From assembly GCF_949987515.2 (NCBI RefSeq), contig NC_082694.2, forward strand, positions 15,493,958 through 15,557,957: DNA of 64,000 bases. Reading direction: 5' to 3'. Position numbers and translations under genes: made by a program. Positions within the stretch are counted from its first letter, which is position 1, and every line of letters starts with the position of its first letter. Positions 44,101-52,478 of this stretch are shown in pieces. Below the pieces are notes generated by a model. That model was not told the origin of the DNA. It saw nothing but the letters and a program-made list of their open reading frames with translations, and made no database searches. This stretch comes from Delphinus delphis. Lineage: Eukaryota; Chordata; Mammalia; Artiodactyla; Delphinidae.

Positions 44101-46486
44101 GCAGGCTCTGGAGCACAGACAGGAGCGGGGAAGCACAGCACGCCCGAGTCAGGAGGGAGAAGACCCAGGTCCGGTTCTGCCACTGCCCCAGGCTGCCATG
44201 TGGCCTTGGCAATGCCCACCTCTCTGGGCAACTCTGGAATTTCAGCAATTCCAGACTCTTTGAAGTCAAAGGTGGGTCCATGGCCTGAGTCTTGCACCAG
44301 CTCAGTGATTCTGGGCAAGTCCCCTGGAGTCTGTGTTGCTCAGGGTCCTTAACTGTAAACAGCATAATAATTCTCCAAGGGAACAAGGTAAGGTCTACAA
44401 AGTACCAGCTAGTGCTGGGCACTGACTAGGTCTTTCAAGAGAAGGTCCGACCCTGCCCTTTCTCGGCCCCCACCCCAGGGTACGCTGGTACAAGTGTGCC
44501 ACAGGATAGCCCCGGTGGTGGGCGGCATCTGCCAGTTCCTGTCCAAGCACTATGTCGGCACCCTAATAAACACACTGCTGGACCGCGTGCTGCCCCAGCT
44601 GCTCTGCGGCCCCACCCTCCGGTGCTCCAGTGAGGACGGAGCTGGCCCAGGTGAGCCTGCGGTCCCAGCCCCTGCCCATCGCCCACTCTCAGCCCTCCCC
44701 ACCCTGGCCCTGCACGACCCTCTCCCTCCCAGGTGCCCCTGCACTGCACCAATGAGGACAGGAACTGAATACTCTGCAGGGCATCCTTTACTGTTTTTTC
44801 TCTCTAGCCCTCACCGCTCTGGGGTCCCTGCCAGGAGAATGGCTACCGCAAGACACTGAGTGCCAGCTCTGCGTGTCTGTGACCACCCAGGCAGGGAAGA
44901 GCAGCGAGCAGGCCATGCCACAGGCAATGCGCCAGGCCTGCCTGGGCTCCTGGCTGGATAGGCAGAAGGTGAGGGACAGGCACATCAGGGGCTGCCGGTG
45001 GTGGAGGGTTGAGCCCAGGAAAGGCTTCCCAGCCAGAGGTACGCTGAGATACTCCCCCCGCTCTCAAGGAGCTCAGACAGGCAGACAGGACGTGGGTCAA
45101 ACAGTGGTGGCGCTGTAACTTAGGGCAAAACCCGCTAAGGTCGAGCTGTCTCTGGACAAAGGGTGTGGGCTCTGGAGGACCAGCAGGCCTCCCTCATGGA
45201 CCAGGAGGGAGGCCCGGTCATCTACCAGGAGATGAGTAATGCCAGGGCCGGCTGGAGCCCGAGAGGGCCTAGCCGTCTCTCCAGGGTCCCAGTCCTGTCC
45301 CAGAGCCAACCCTCCTTCCGGTGTGACTCAGTGGGGACCAACCCCCCTGCAGGAGAGGGCTGGGCCCGAAGCCCTGGAGTCCCGGTACTCAGAGTGGGCG
45401 ACAAGCCCGCTGGCTCCCATCCCAGGAGGCCGCTTTCTACATGGTACTCCCTACTGCCCATCACATCAGGTCTCCAAGACCACATGAGCTTTAGGATGCC
45501 TTCCAGAAATGATATTTAGGGGGAGGGGGAAAAGGGGGATGAGATTCTGCCCCTGTGCCTCCACCTCCAATGTCCCTGGCTCTCCTGGCAGAAACCCCCA
45601 TTTCAGCCCACGGCAGCTTGTTCAGAGTCTTACAGCTGGAGCTGCTCAGTGGGGACTGAGGGCTGGACCTACACGAGGTCGGGGGGAGCCCTGGAGTGAT
45701 CCATCTAAGTGGGGAGGCCTGGACAGCCAGGCAGGGGAGCCCTGCCCTGGGCCTGGGCCCACCCCACCCTGTGTCTGTCTCCTTCCTTAGTGTGAGCAGT
45801 TCGTGGAGCAGTACGCACCCCAGCTGCAGACCCTAGTGTCCGGGGGCTGGGATGCCCACACCGCCTGCCAGGTACACCCACCCTTCCCAGCTGATCCCGG
45901 GACTTTCCTCAGCTCCAGGACCCCCACCCTCTCCGGTCCACGGTCCTCAAGGGCCCCATTCCCCCGGGTGCGGGGCAGCCCCAGGAGCACAGGCCCCCAA
46001 CTGGGACATGCCCTCGCATGTTTTATGATAGAAAAGGCAGTCTCAGAGAAGTCGAGAGAAAGCCACAAAAGAATGAAAAAGAGGCGTATGGGAAGGGAGA
46101 GGGAGCTTTAAGGAGTGTGGTTTGATGTGCATTCTGGGATGGGGGGTGTTCACTGAGCAATGTGTGCTTGATGGGAGGGTACCAAGTGAGAATCTTGGGG
46201 CAAGCATCCCACCTCCTCCAGCTCTAAACCCAGAAGGCCTGTGGCTCAGGGAGTGGCCCAAGGAGTCCACGAGTTCACATCCAGAGCTCCCACCAGGTGG
46301 CAGGTGGAGTGAGAGCCGCCCCTTCCAGGAGGAGATTCCCTAATATCCTCAGAGCTGGGAATGGGGCCGGGGGGTGGGGGGGGTGTTGCAAGCCCTCAGG
46401 CCTTAATGCTGTCCCTGTGGCAGGCCGTGGGGATGTGCATGACCCCGGTCAGTCCTCTCCAGTTGGTCCACAGACCCGACTTCTGA
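38102..46486 (+). CDS. SFTPB: Pulmonary surfactant-associated protein B precursor (SP-B), ten coding exons
   Basis: Known role: SP-B is made by alveolar type II and club cells, processed to a small hydrophobic peptide, and packs and spreads surfactant lipid at the air-liquid surface. Coding exons: 38102-38165, 38744-38871, 39876-39947, 40287-40412, 40997-41149, 41361-41456, 44479-44650, 44808-44968, 45791-45871, 46424-46486; total 1116 nt, 371 residues plus TGA. All introns are GT-AG and phases fit. Order: signal peptide (about 1-22), N-terminal saposin-like region (cysteines 31, 39, 48, 54), SapB domain (68, 71, 99, 111, 136, 142), Pro/Glu-rich linker, mature SP-B (about 188-264; cysteines 197, 200, 220, 231, 256, 262), C-terminal SapB domain (289, 292, 315, 325, 350, 356). 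The first ATG is chosen because it aligns with the human start and has a gccATGg context; a second in-frame ATG follows at codon 3. The gene is intact, but the mature peptide lacks the dimer cysteine (Phe233) and the precursor has no N-glycosylation sequon. Confidence 0.96.
38323..38537 (-). mobile_element. CHR SINE in SFTPB intron 1
   Basis: Full-length CHR SINE in reverse orientation: T-rich end, 'acggtacgcggccctctcac', then 'ccaccaaggaagccc'. The target-site duplication gatgaggaggtttt / gatgagggggtttt flanks it at 38309-38322 and 38538-38551. It has split an older MIR-like sequence that resumes at 38552. Confidence 0.9.
38552..38660. repeat. MIR-like fragment in SFTPB intron 1
   Basis: Contains the MIR-like words 'ggcttgtccaaggtcgcacag' in part and 'ctggcaggcactatag'. 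The other half lies just before the CHR SINE (about 38270-38322). Confidence 0.45.
38744..38871 (+). CDS. SFTPB: SFTPB coding exon 2: start of propeptide
   Basis: Encodes residues 22-64, including the highly conserved stretches [18 protein letters not shown] and [10 protein letters not shown]. The upstream junction contains two AGs (38740 and 38743); the second is chosen because the alignment to human then runs without an inserted residue. The donor is gct|gtgagt, phase 0. Confidence 0.93.
38958..39775 (+). repeat. G-rich pentamer array (ATGGG-type) filling intron 2 of SFTPB
   Basis: About 818 bp built from gggat units, with interspersed gggtt, ggggggg-aaggg and gacagg variants. It occupies about four fifths of the 1004-bp intron, starting about 86 bp after the donor of exon 2 and stopping about 100 bp before exon 3. 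The region 39571-39770 is organised as an exact 53-bp higher-order unit, each beginning ggacagg (39571, 39624, 39677, 39730). The guanine runs lie on the sense strand, so both DNA and pre-mRNA could form G-quadruplexes. Long minus-strand open frames here (Pro-Ser-His-Pro-Ile repeats) are a by-product of the array. Confidence 0.97.
39876..39947 (+). CDS. SFTPB: SFTPB coding exon 3: first half of N-terminal SapB domain
   Basis: Encodes residues 65-88, beginning [10 protein letters not shown]. Cys68 and Cys71 are the first two of the six saposin-B cysteines. It is a phase-0 exon of 24 codons with acceptor ctcag and donor cag|gtaatg. It lies about 100 bp past the end of the intron 2 pentamer array. 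Confidence 0.93.
40287..40412 (+). CDS. SFTPB: SFTPB coding exon 4: middle of N-terminal SapB domain
   Basis: Encodes residues 89-130 with Cys99 and Cys111 and the conserved IIPLKLL and YFPLVI stretches. Human SP-B has an N-glycosylation sequon (NQT) across the exon 4/5 boundary; here the corresponding residues read QSHM followed by NPK, which is not a sequon. Confidence 0.93.
40590..40795 (+). repeat. Imperfect CA-rich tract in SFTPB intron 4
   Basis: A degenerate cacaca/ctcaca-rich stretch ('acactcactgcacacagtc', 'cactcattctcacaaac', 'ttgttcacacac'). The human gene has a well-known length-variable tandem repeat in intron 4; this tract sits in the same intron and is of similar composition. 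No clear unit length is visible here. Confidence 0.6.
40997..41149 (+). CDS. SFTPB: SFTPB coding exon 5: end of N-terminal SapB domain and linker
   Basis: Encodes residues 131-181. ICGSLGLC (Cys136, Cys142) closes the saposin fold, followed by a Pro/Glu-rich linker ([13 protein letters not shown]) and the conserved [12 protein letters not shown] segment. The linker is shorter than in human, which accounts for much of the difference in total precursor length. Acceptor ctag, donor cag|gtgaga, phase 0. Confidence 0.92.
41361..41456 (+). CDS. SFTPB: SFTPB coding exon 6: N-terminal part of mature SP-B
   Basis: Encodes residues 182-213. DLSEQ is the propeptide end; the mature N-terminus probably lies near Leu188. 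The sequence up to FCWLC (Cys197, Cys200) is two residues longer than the human FPIPLPYC form. The membrane-inserting Trp (198) and the amphipathic basic helix [13 protein letters not shown] are kept. The exact maturation cleavage site cannot be read from the sequence. Confidence 0.93.
41619..41744 (+). mobile_element. Short tRNA-derived SINE in SFTPB intron 6
   Basis: 'ggattccttggcggtccagt' head, a B-box-like 'ggttcaatccctggtc', and an A-rich tail. Short degenerate flanking duplication (acgactgtgg / accactgtgagg). Confidence 0.8.
42030..42610. repeat. Ancient interspersed repeat in SFTPB intron 6, family not assigned
   Basis: Sequence such as 'gaggaggtgatggctaagctg', 'aggcctggaggatgac' and 'gtggaagggtttcaggcag' belongs to a widespread old mammalian repeat also seen near 51755-51857, 57947-58060 and 62385-62760. 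I cannot name the family securely. The rest of the intron to 43140 shows nothing recognisable. Confidence 0.45.
43155..43397 (-). mobile_element. Longer tRNA-derived SINE with (TTTG)n end in SFTPB intron 6
   Basis: A reverse-strand SINE running from a (tttg)n tail at 43155-43193 through repeated 'ttgcggtgtgcaggatctt' units to 'gccaccagggaagtccc'. It is of the non-CHR-monomer type shared with the copy at 50478-50719. Confidence 0.85.
43788..43965 (-). mobile_element. L1 3'-end fragment in SFTPB intron 6
   Basis: 'aattgaggtattgttgatgt' followed by 'acaggtgtacaatatagtga': the usual L1 3' UTR tail read on the minus strand. 5'-truncated copy. Confidence 0.75.
44170..44420. repeat. MIR-like sequence in SFTPB intron 6
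   Basis: Words such as 'ccggttctgccactgcccc', 'tgattctgggcaagtccc' and 'agtaccagctagtgctgggc' are typical of MIR. It ends about 60 bp before exon 7. Confidence 0.5.
44479..44650 (+). CDS. SFTPB: SFTPB coding exon 7: rest of mature SP-B, dimer cysteine replaced
   Basis: Encodes residues 214-270 and one base of codon 271. It contains framework cysteines 220, 231, 256 and 262. Between IPK (end of exon 6) and QVC the sequence is GTLV, four residues shorter than in human. In the GGICQxL motif x is Phe (codon ttc, 44536-44538), where human and other familiar mammalian SP-B have Cys48. The next residues are SKHY rather than AERY. The final helix reads CGPTLRC, with an added proline. The frame and both splice sites are intact. 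Confidence 0.93.
44808..44968 (+). CDS. SFTPB: SFTPB coding exon 8: first part of C-terminal SapB domain
   Basis: Encodes residues 271-324. GEWLPQD leads into [13 protein letters not shown] (Cys289, Cys292) and [10 protein letters not shown] (Cys315). The human glycosylation site AGNSSEQ is AGKSSEQ here, so the sequon is gone. Acceptor tctctag, donor aag|gtgagg. The split codon with exon 7 gives Ala271. Confidence 0.93.
45791..45871 (+). CDS. SFTPB: SFTPB coding exon 9: C-terminal SapB domain
   Basis: Encodes residues 325-351: [16 protein letters not shown] and GWDAHTACQ, with Cys325 and Cys350. Acceptor ccttag|tgt, donor cag|gtacac. Close match to human over the whole exon. Confidence 0.93.
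46290..46303 (+). promoter_or_regulatory. CTCF-like motif in SFTPB intron 9
   Basis: CCACCAGGTGGCAG matches the core CTCF consensus (CCASYAGRKGGCRS) at every position. Sequence match only; occupancy is not known. Confidence 0.4.
46424..46486 (+). CDS. SFTPB: SFTPB coding exon 10: C-terminus and stop
   Basis: Encodes residues 352-371 and TGA. AVGMC gives the sixth SapB cysteine (356). The tail [11 protein letters not shown] matches human SPLQCIHSPDL, but the extra tail cysteine is Leu here. The exon continues as 3' UTR to a donor at 46508 (ccag|gtgagt). Confidence 0.92.
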   Translation, partial: AVGMCMTPVSPLQLVHRPDF

Positions 46487-46634
46487 TGAGAAGTCAACGC
46501 CATGCCAGGTGAGTCCAGGCCCCCAGCTGACGGGAGTGTGGGCAGGTCCTCCTCCCATCAGGAGGGGAGCCCCTCTGTCCCCAAGCAGGAAAGGACAGCC
46601 ACTGATTCTGCCTGCTCCCTCCTCCTCTTCACAG

Positions 46635-47243
46635 GACAAACTCGAGGCTCCTGAGGGCACCTGGCAGCACCTTCACCAGAAGGACCTCTCTCGAACCTGC
46701 TCACCCCTCTGCCCAGAATCCCTGTGGCGCTCAGTGCCAGGCGCAGCTCCCAGCTCCCTCGCCCTGGCCCAGCCCTCAGGGGAGCTTCCGTGCCTGCCTG
46801 AGGCTTCCCCCTAACAGCTCACCCTCTGCACTCTTCAGTCTTGGATGTGTTTAGACCAAGGCCAGCCTTTCCTGAAACTCAGGGGAAATCAGACTTTGCT
46901 GCCCGAAGATGACACCCCCTCAGAGGCCAGGAACTCCGCCCTCACCTGTCTCCCCACTCCTGAGACACATCCCTCTCTCCCTCCCTGTCATTCGGTCAGA
47001 GGTCTGCACCTTAGGACGGAGGGGTGGGTCAGATGCAGCCTCTGTTGCCAAGTGCCTTCGGGCAGGGAAGTGCCCCTGAGAGCAAACCTGGTCAACTTTA
47101 CAATTCTCCCCAGAGCAAGACCCCAACACGAAGGTCATTTATTCATTTCTTCACTCATTTTAAAAAAATGTAGTGAGTGCCTGTGGCCAGGCCACATTCT
47201 AGGGGCAAGGGCCAGAGCTGTGAATAAAGGAGTGAGCCCGCTG
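46635..47243 (+). other. SFTPB: SFTPB 3' UTR exon 11 with candidate poly(A) signal
   Basis: The human gene has an intron just after the stop codon and a non-coding last exon. The same arrangement fits here: donor at 46509 and acceptor ttcacag ending at 46634. A canonical AATAAA at 47223-47228 is the first good poly(A) signal, so the mRNA end is inferred about 15 nt later. The last 120 bp (from about 47140) resemble an L2-type repeat, so the signal may be repeat-derived. A second AATAAA near 47678 is an alternative. Confidence 0.6.
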
Positions 47244-47244
47244 C

Positions 47245-48526
47245 CCTCCTGCAGCTCACACCCTGGGGCCAGCCTCTTCCATCTGCAGGTCAGGGGGAAG
47301 CCCGGCCTGCTCCCCAAATCCTCAGCCTGGTCTGTTCTATCTCTAACCACAGCCTGAAACCAGAGCCACTTCCGTCCACTCTGGGTGTGAGGCACGGCCA
47401 AGGCTGCACCTTCTGGAGAGGGTCTGCAGAGGGGGTTTCCAGGCCGGGGCCACCTTCACACACTACCTGAGCCCGCCTCACTCTCACAGGGTAGAGATCT
47501 CCCCAGGGCTGGGCCGAGGGGATCTCACTGTGGGCCCCCAGCGCTTCTCCAAGTCCTGGCTGCAAGAGGACAGCAGGGGAAAAGCTGGGCCCTGCCTCAC
47601 TCCCATCTCCACGTGCACAAGATCCTAGCTTTTCTAATTATTCTGCTAACACTTTCACAAAATTCAAGATTCAGAAGAATAAAAAATGGGAACATAAAGT
47701 ACCAGAAAAGATAGACATGTGAAATCCTTAAACTTTCTTTAAACATCAGGAAATCCCTGGTGTGGTCAAAGGTGAGCACAGCAGTGCTCAAGCCTGGTGG
47801 AAGGTGATTGGGCATTTTCAGTATTTGAACATTTTCCTGCTTAAGAGCTGTTGTTGCTTTTTGCAAGTTTGAACTCCCAATTTTTGTTTGAAATGCCAGG
47901 GTGACTCGATTCCTGCTGTGATTTACCTCCTCAAAGCTCACTTGGGGCTGGTCCCGCTGGGGATCAGTTCCCATGTAATACAGCAACCATAGGGATGTTA
48001 ACAAAGTGCTATCTCCTTGTCCTAAAAGAAAAGACACTGCCCTTTAAGACGCTGCAGAAGCTGCAGCCTTACCCTCCTTCACGATGGAGAAATACATGCC
48101 TATGTCACCCCTCCCTCCTGTAACTGCTTCCAGGCTGGCCCCCACCTGTTACCCTCCCCCCTCCCAAAGAGCCCACCCACTGTGATGAAGTGAGGTTGTT
48201 AGGGTACCCCAAACCCAAAATATACAAAAAAAAAAAAAAAAAAACCCACCAAATTAATTAACCTTTAGCATTAAAGACCTAAATGCCTGGAAGTGTCCCT
48301 TCACTTAATAAAAGAACTTTTATTATGTTTCCTATTATAAAAGAAATACATGTTTATTGTAGAAAATTCAGAAATTGCAGACCAAAACACAGTTGAAATT
48401 ACCCACAATCCTACCAATCCCAGGAGAGAGCTATAGTGGATGTAGACTTTGACCCTGAACTACAGACTTTTTCAATCCATTTGCCCACCCTTTGGCTCCA
48501 CCCTGAATGGCTCCACCATTCGAGCA
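47245..48526. other. Downstream of SFTPB, nothing recognised
   Basis: No exon of USP39 (the human neighbour on this side) could be identified. An A-run is at 48226-48244. Confidence 0.4.
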
Positions 48527-48541
48527 CCAGGAAGAGCTTTT

Positions 48542-48737
48542 TTTTTTTTTGCGGTACGCGGGCCTCTCACTGCTGTGGCCTCTCCCGTTGCGGAGCACAG
48601 GCTCCGGATGCGCAGGCTCAGCGGCCATGAGTGGGCCCAGCCGCTCCGCGGCATGTGGGATCTTCCCGGACCGGGGCACGAACCCGTGTCCCCTGCATCG
48701 GCAGGCGGACTCTCAACCACTGCGCCACCAGGGAAGC
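48542..48737 (-). mobile_element. CHR SINE
   Basis: Reverse monomer with a small internal deletion in the 'ggccatgagtgggcccagcc' part. Exact duplication ccaggaagagctttt at 48527-48541 and 48738-48752. Confidence 0.94.
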
Positions 48738-48752
48738 CCAGGAAGAGCTTTT

Positions 48753-49919
48753 TATACAGCCTGCGCTTGGGGTAGGGAAGATTGACACAAACCCTTGGCC
48801 TCTGAATTTGAACTTTTAAGTAAATCTTTTTGTAAATCTATAGCAGACTATTGTCTTGAAAGCCATTATCTCAATTACAAGACTAAGGTCCCTGAGAGAA
48901 AAGAGTGTTTTAAATTTTGCAAAAAAGCTTGGTTGGGAAGATGAAGAGTGACAGCCTGAAGGACGGGAGGCACTAACAGTTTATCCCAAAAGCAAGTGTG
49001 GGAATGAGCTCCTGATAATGGAAGAGGAGGCTTCACTCAAAAGGTCAGGAGTCAACCATCTATGGGAGGAGAGAAGTGGCTACAGCTGAGACTCAGGGTG
49101 GGGGGCCTTGAGACATTCCCAGCACCCTGCACCCCAGAGGAAGGTAAGAAGGAAAAGCCCCAAGAGGGGTTTGTGTCCCATAGCAGTAGAGGGGCTCGTT
49201 CTTCAGTTGCCAGGGTGCAGCCTGAGGAGGACACATCAGAAAGAGTGAAGAGAATGGCCTCAGGGAGGGGCCTGGGCAGACAGGCCTGGGGGCTGCCTCA
49301 GGGGGAGCCCACCCACATGATGCAGGACAGCAAGCACACCTCACAGCCCAGAGGCCATCAGGATGGGCTCTGGACAAGATGGTGGGCCCACAAGAGCCCA
49401 TGGTTGGCAACAAAGCTGTGACAGTTTCATGGACCTTGAGAGGATGAGAAGTCAGACATGTGTAGCCAACACAAGACAGTGAAGATCAGATGAGTGACGC
49501 TTGGGTGGAGACCTGGAGTGCCCAGGACAGCACAGTCACCGACATCTCTCCTCACAACAGGGTAATGTGTAGATCAATCCCAGGGGTAAGGGAAGGAGGG
49601 TTCAGTGGTTAGTTGCCCAAGATGGGCTGGCTGTGCATTAAATGAGAAGGGACTGAGTTTTTTTCAAATGGAAATATTAAGTATGGGGGGCTTATGAGCC
49701 AAAATGAGTTCAGTTATAGACAAATACAATTATATTTATGTCCCGCAATTAATGACTGAAGTTTTAAATCCACTACACAATCAATATAACATTTATAACA
49801 TATATAACATTATTCCAAACCTTCCTCTGCACATGTACAAAAATAGATATAACAGATTTACAAAAATGGGAACACCCTATACATGCTGCTTTGTAAACTG
49901 CTTTGTTCATTTAAAATAA
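48753..49919. other. Intergenic, nothing recognised
   Basis: Open frames of 106-119 codons near 49062-49421 lack domains. Confidence 0.4.
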
Positions 49920-50390
49920 TCTTTCCTATAAAATAAACAACAAGAACCTACTGTATAGCACAGGGAACTACACTCAATATCTTGTACTAACCTATAATGG
50001 AAAAGAAACTGAAAAAGAATACTTATATATATATAAATAACTAAAAGAATACTTATATATGGGGAGGGTGGAAGGGAGGGAGATGCAAGAGGGAGGACAT
50101 ATGGGAACATATGTTTATGTATGACTGATTCACTTTGTTATAAAGCAGAAACTAACACACAATTGTAAAGCAATTATACCCCAATAAAGATGTTAAAAAA
50201 AAAAGAATACTTATATATATATAAATATTTATATATATAACTATATATATTTATATATGTAAATAACTATATATATTTATATATGTATATAACTGAATCA
50301 CTTTGCTGTACACCTGAAACTAACACAACATTGTAAATCAACTATACATCAATCAATCAAGGAAAGTAAAAAATTTTTTTAAATTTTGTT
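49920..50390 (+). mobile_element. L1 3'-end fragment with a second L1 tail nested inside
   Basis: The outer tail runs from 'aacaacaagaacctactgta' to 'aactatacatcaatcaatca'. The inner tail at 50061-50203 ('gggagggtggaagggaggga' to 'ccccaataaagatgttaaa') is flanked by agaatacttatatat at 50046-50060 and 50204-50218. Confidence 0.85.
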
Positions 50391-50477
50391 TAACTTTTCC
50401 ATGTCAATAAATACAGATACCTATCATCACTGCTAATTGCTGCATGCTTTTTTTCTTGATAAAAACTCTTTACTTTT

Positions 50478-50719
50478 TTTTTTTTAATATTGACTGATGG
50501 ATTGATTGATTTTGGCTGCACTGGGTCCTAGTTGCGGCACGCGGGATCTTTGTTGCAGCATGTGGGATCTTTTAGTTGCAGCATGCAGACTCCTAGTTGC
50601 GTCATGTGAGCTCTTAGGTGCAGCATGCATGTGAGATCTAGTTCCCCGACCAGGGATCGAACCCAGGCCCCCTGCATTGGGAGCATGGAGTCTTACGCAC
50701 TGACAACCAGGGAAGTCCC
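50478..50719 (-). mobile_element. Longer tRNA-derived SINE
   Basis: Reverse copy of the type at 43155-43397. Exact 16-bp duplication aaaactctttactttt at 50462-50477 and 50720-50735. Confidence 0.93.
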
Positions 50720-50735
50720 AAAACTCTTTACTTTT

Positions 50736-51754
50736 TAAAACAACTATTATCAACAATGTTGTGAAGAATAAAAATCCTGGCAGTAACATCTTTGCTTACT
50801 AGTCTGATTATTTCCTTAGAATCAATTCTAAGACATGAAATTTTGGGGACAAAAACCATGTACATCTTTACTTCTAACATAGTCTGTATTATCAAACTGG
50901 CCCTTTACCAGCCGTACCATTTCTATCTCAATAGTAAACAAGTGCCTCTTTTTCACTCTATTTGCATTTCTTTGGTTACTAAGTAAACTTTTTTTAACAT
51001 GTTTATTGGCCATTTATATTCCATCTTTCGTGAAATGCCTATTTGGGTTTTTTGCCTGATTTTCTGCTGGGGTGTTCTTTTTATTGTCTTACCAGTAAAA
51101 ATATATCAGGTATATTTATTTATTTACTGTCCTATATGGTGCAGATTTTCCTCTAGCATAAGTCTCTCAAATTTAGGATATGTTTTCCACATATCTATCT
51201 TTTCCTTTGTGACATCCAGCTGAGAAAGCATAAATTTCACTTCTTTCCCATCTGTGATTCAGACAGCCAGAGCCTGAGGTCTCCAAAGAGGAAGCATATG
51301 CTGGAATCACAGCTATAAAGACACGAGGGCCAGGCCCCCAGCTCAGACAGCAGTGGTGGAAGCCACCCACATGTCACCCACAAAGGACCTCAAGCTACAC
51401 ACACAGGACATGACAGTCAGCCTGAGCAGTGGTCCCTAACCTTTCAGGCAACTGCATCTATCGTCAACACCTCGGGAGGGTGTAAGGAGACAAAATCATC
51501 TCTGCAAAAGAAGGATACAGAGAGCACAGACTCAGCACTATGCCATCAATTAGACCAATGCGTGGTACTGACTGAGCAGATACGAGAGTCAGAGAGGCGA
51601 AAGAAGAGCAAGTTAAAGAAAAAGAGCAGCCCAAGAAAAGGAAGTGGGTGGCAGCAAGGCCTGGGGCCTGCTGGCATATGTGAGCAACAGAATAGGAGTC
51701 TGGGAATCAGGATCAGGAGAAACATCCCAAGAGGTGAGACTAGAGACGCTAATT
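50736..51754. other. Intergenic, nothing firmly recognised
   Basis: 50740-51200 is AT-rich and may be old L1. No gene seen. Confidence 0.35.
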
Positions 51755-52268
51755 TCAGGCTGGATTCTAAGAGCCAATGAAGGGTCTTAAGTGGGAGATC
51801 AGGGTGTGGGGGAGAAATGATTTGGTTAGACTTGTGCCTCAAAAGATTACTCTGGCTGGGACTTCCTTGGTGGTCCAGGGGTTAAGACTCTGCCCTCCCA
51901 CCTCCCATCAGGAAGCTTGCACAAGCCTCTTAGATAGCCTCATCCACCAGCAAGAACTACAGTTCTGCAGCCTGTAGAAGGAAAACCACATTCACAGAAA
52001 GATAGACAAAATGAAAAGGCAGAGGACTTTGTACCAGATGAAGGAACAAGATAAAACCCCAGAAAAACAACTAAATGAAGTGGAGATAGGCAACCTTCCA
52101 GAAAAAGAATTCAGAATAATGATAGTGAAGATGATCCAGGACCTCAAAAAAAGGGTGCAGGCAAAGATAGAGAAGATGCAAGAAATGTTTAACTAAGACC
52201 TAGAAGAATTAAAGAACAAACAAACAGGGATGAACAATAAAATAACTGAAATGAAAACTAAACTAGAT

Positions 52269-52478
52269 GGGCTTCCTTGGTGGCACAGTGGTTGAGAGTT
52301 CACCTGCCAATGCAGGGGACACGGGTTCGTGCCCCGGTCCGGGAGGATCCCACATGCCGCGGAGCGGCTGGGCCCGTGAGCCATGGCTGCTGAGCCTTCG
52401 CGTCCGGACCCTGTGCTCTGCAGCGGGAGAGGCCACAACAGTGAGAGGCCCGTGTACCGCAAAAAAAAAAAAAAAAAA
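52269..52478 (+). mobile_element. CHR SINE inside L1 ORF1
   Basis: Complete monomer with A-tail; flanked by aaaactaaactaga / aaaactacactaga. Confidence 0.93.
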
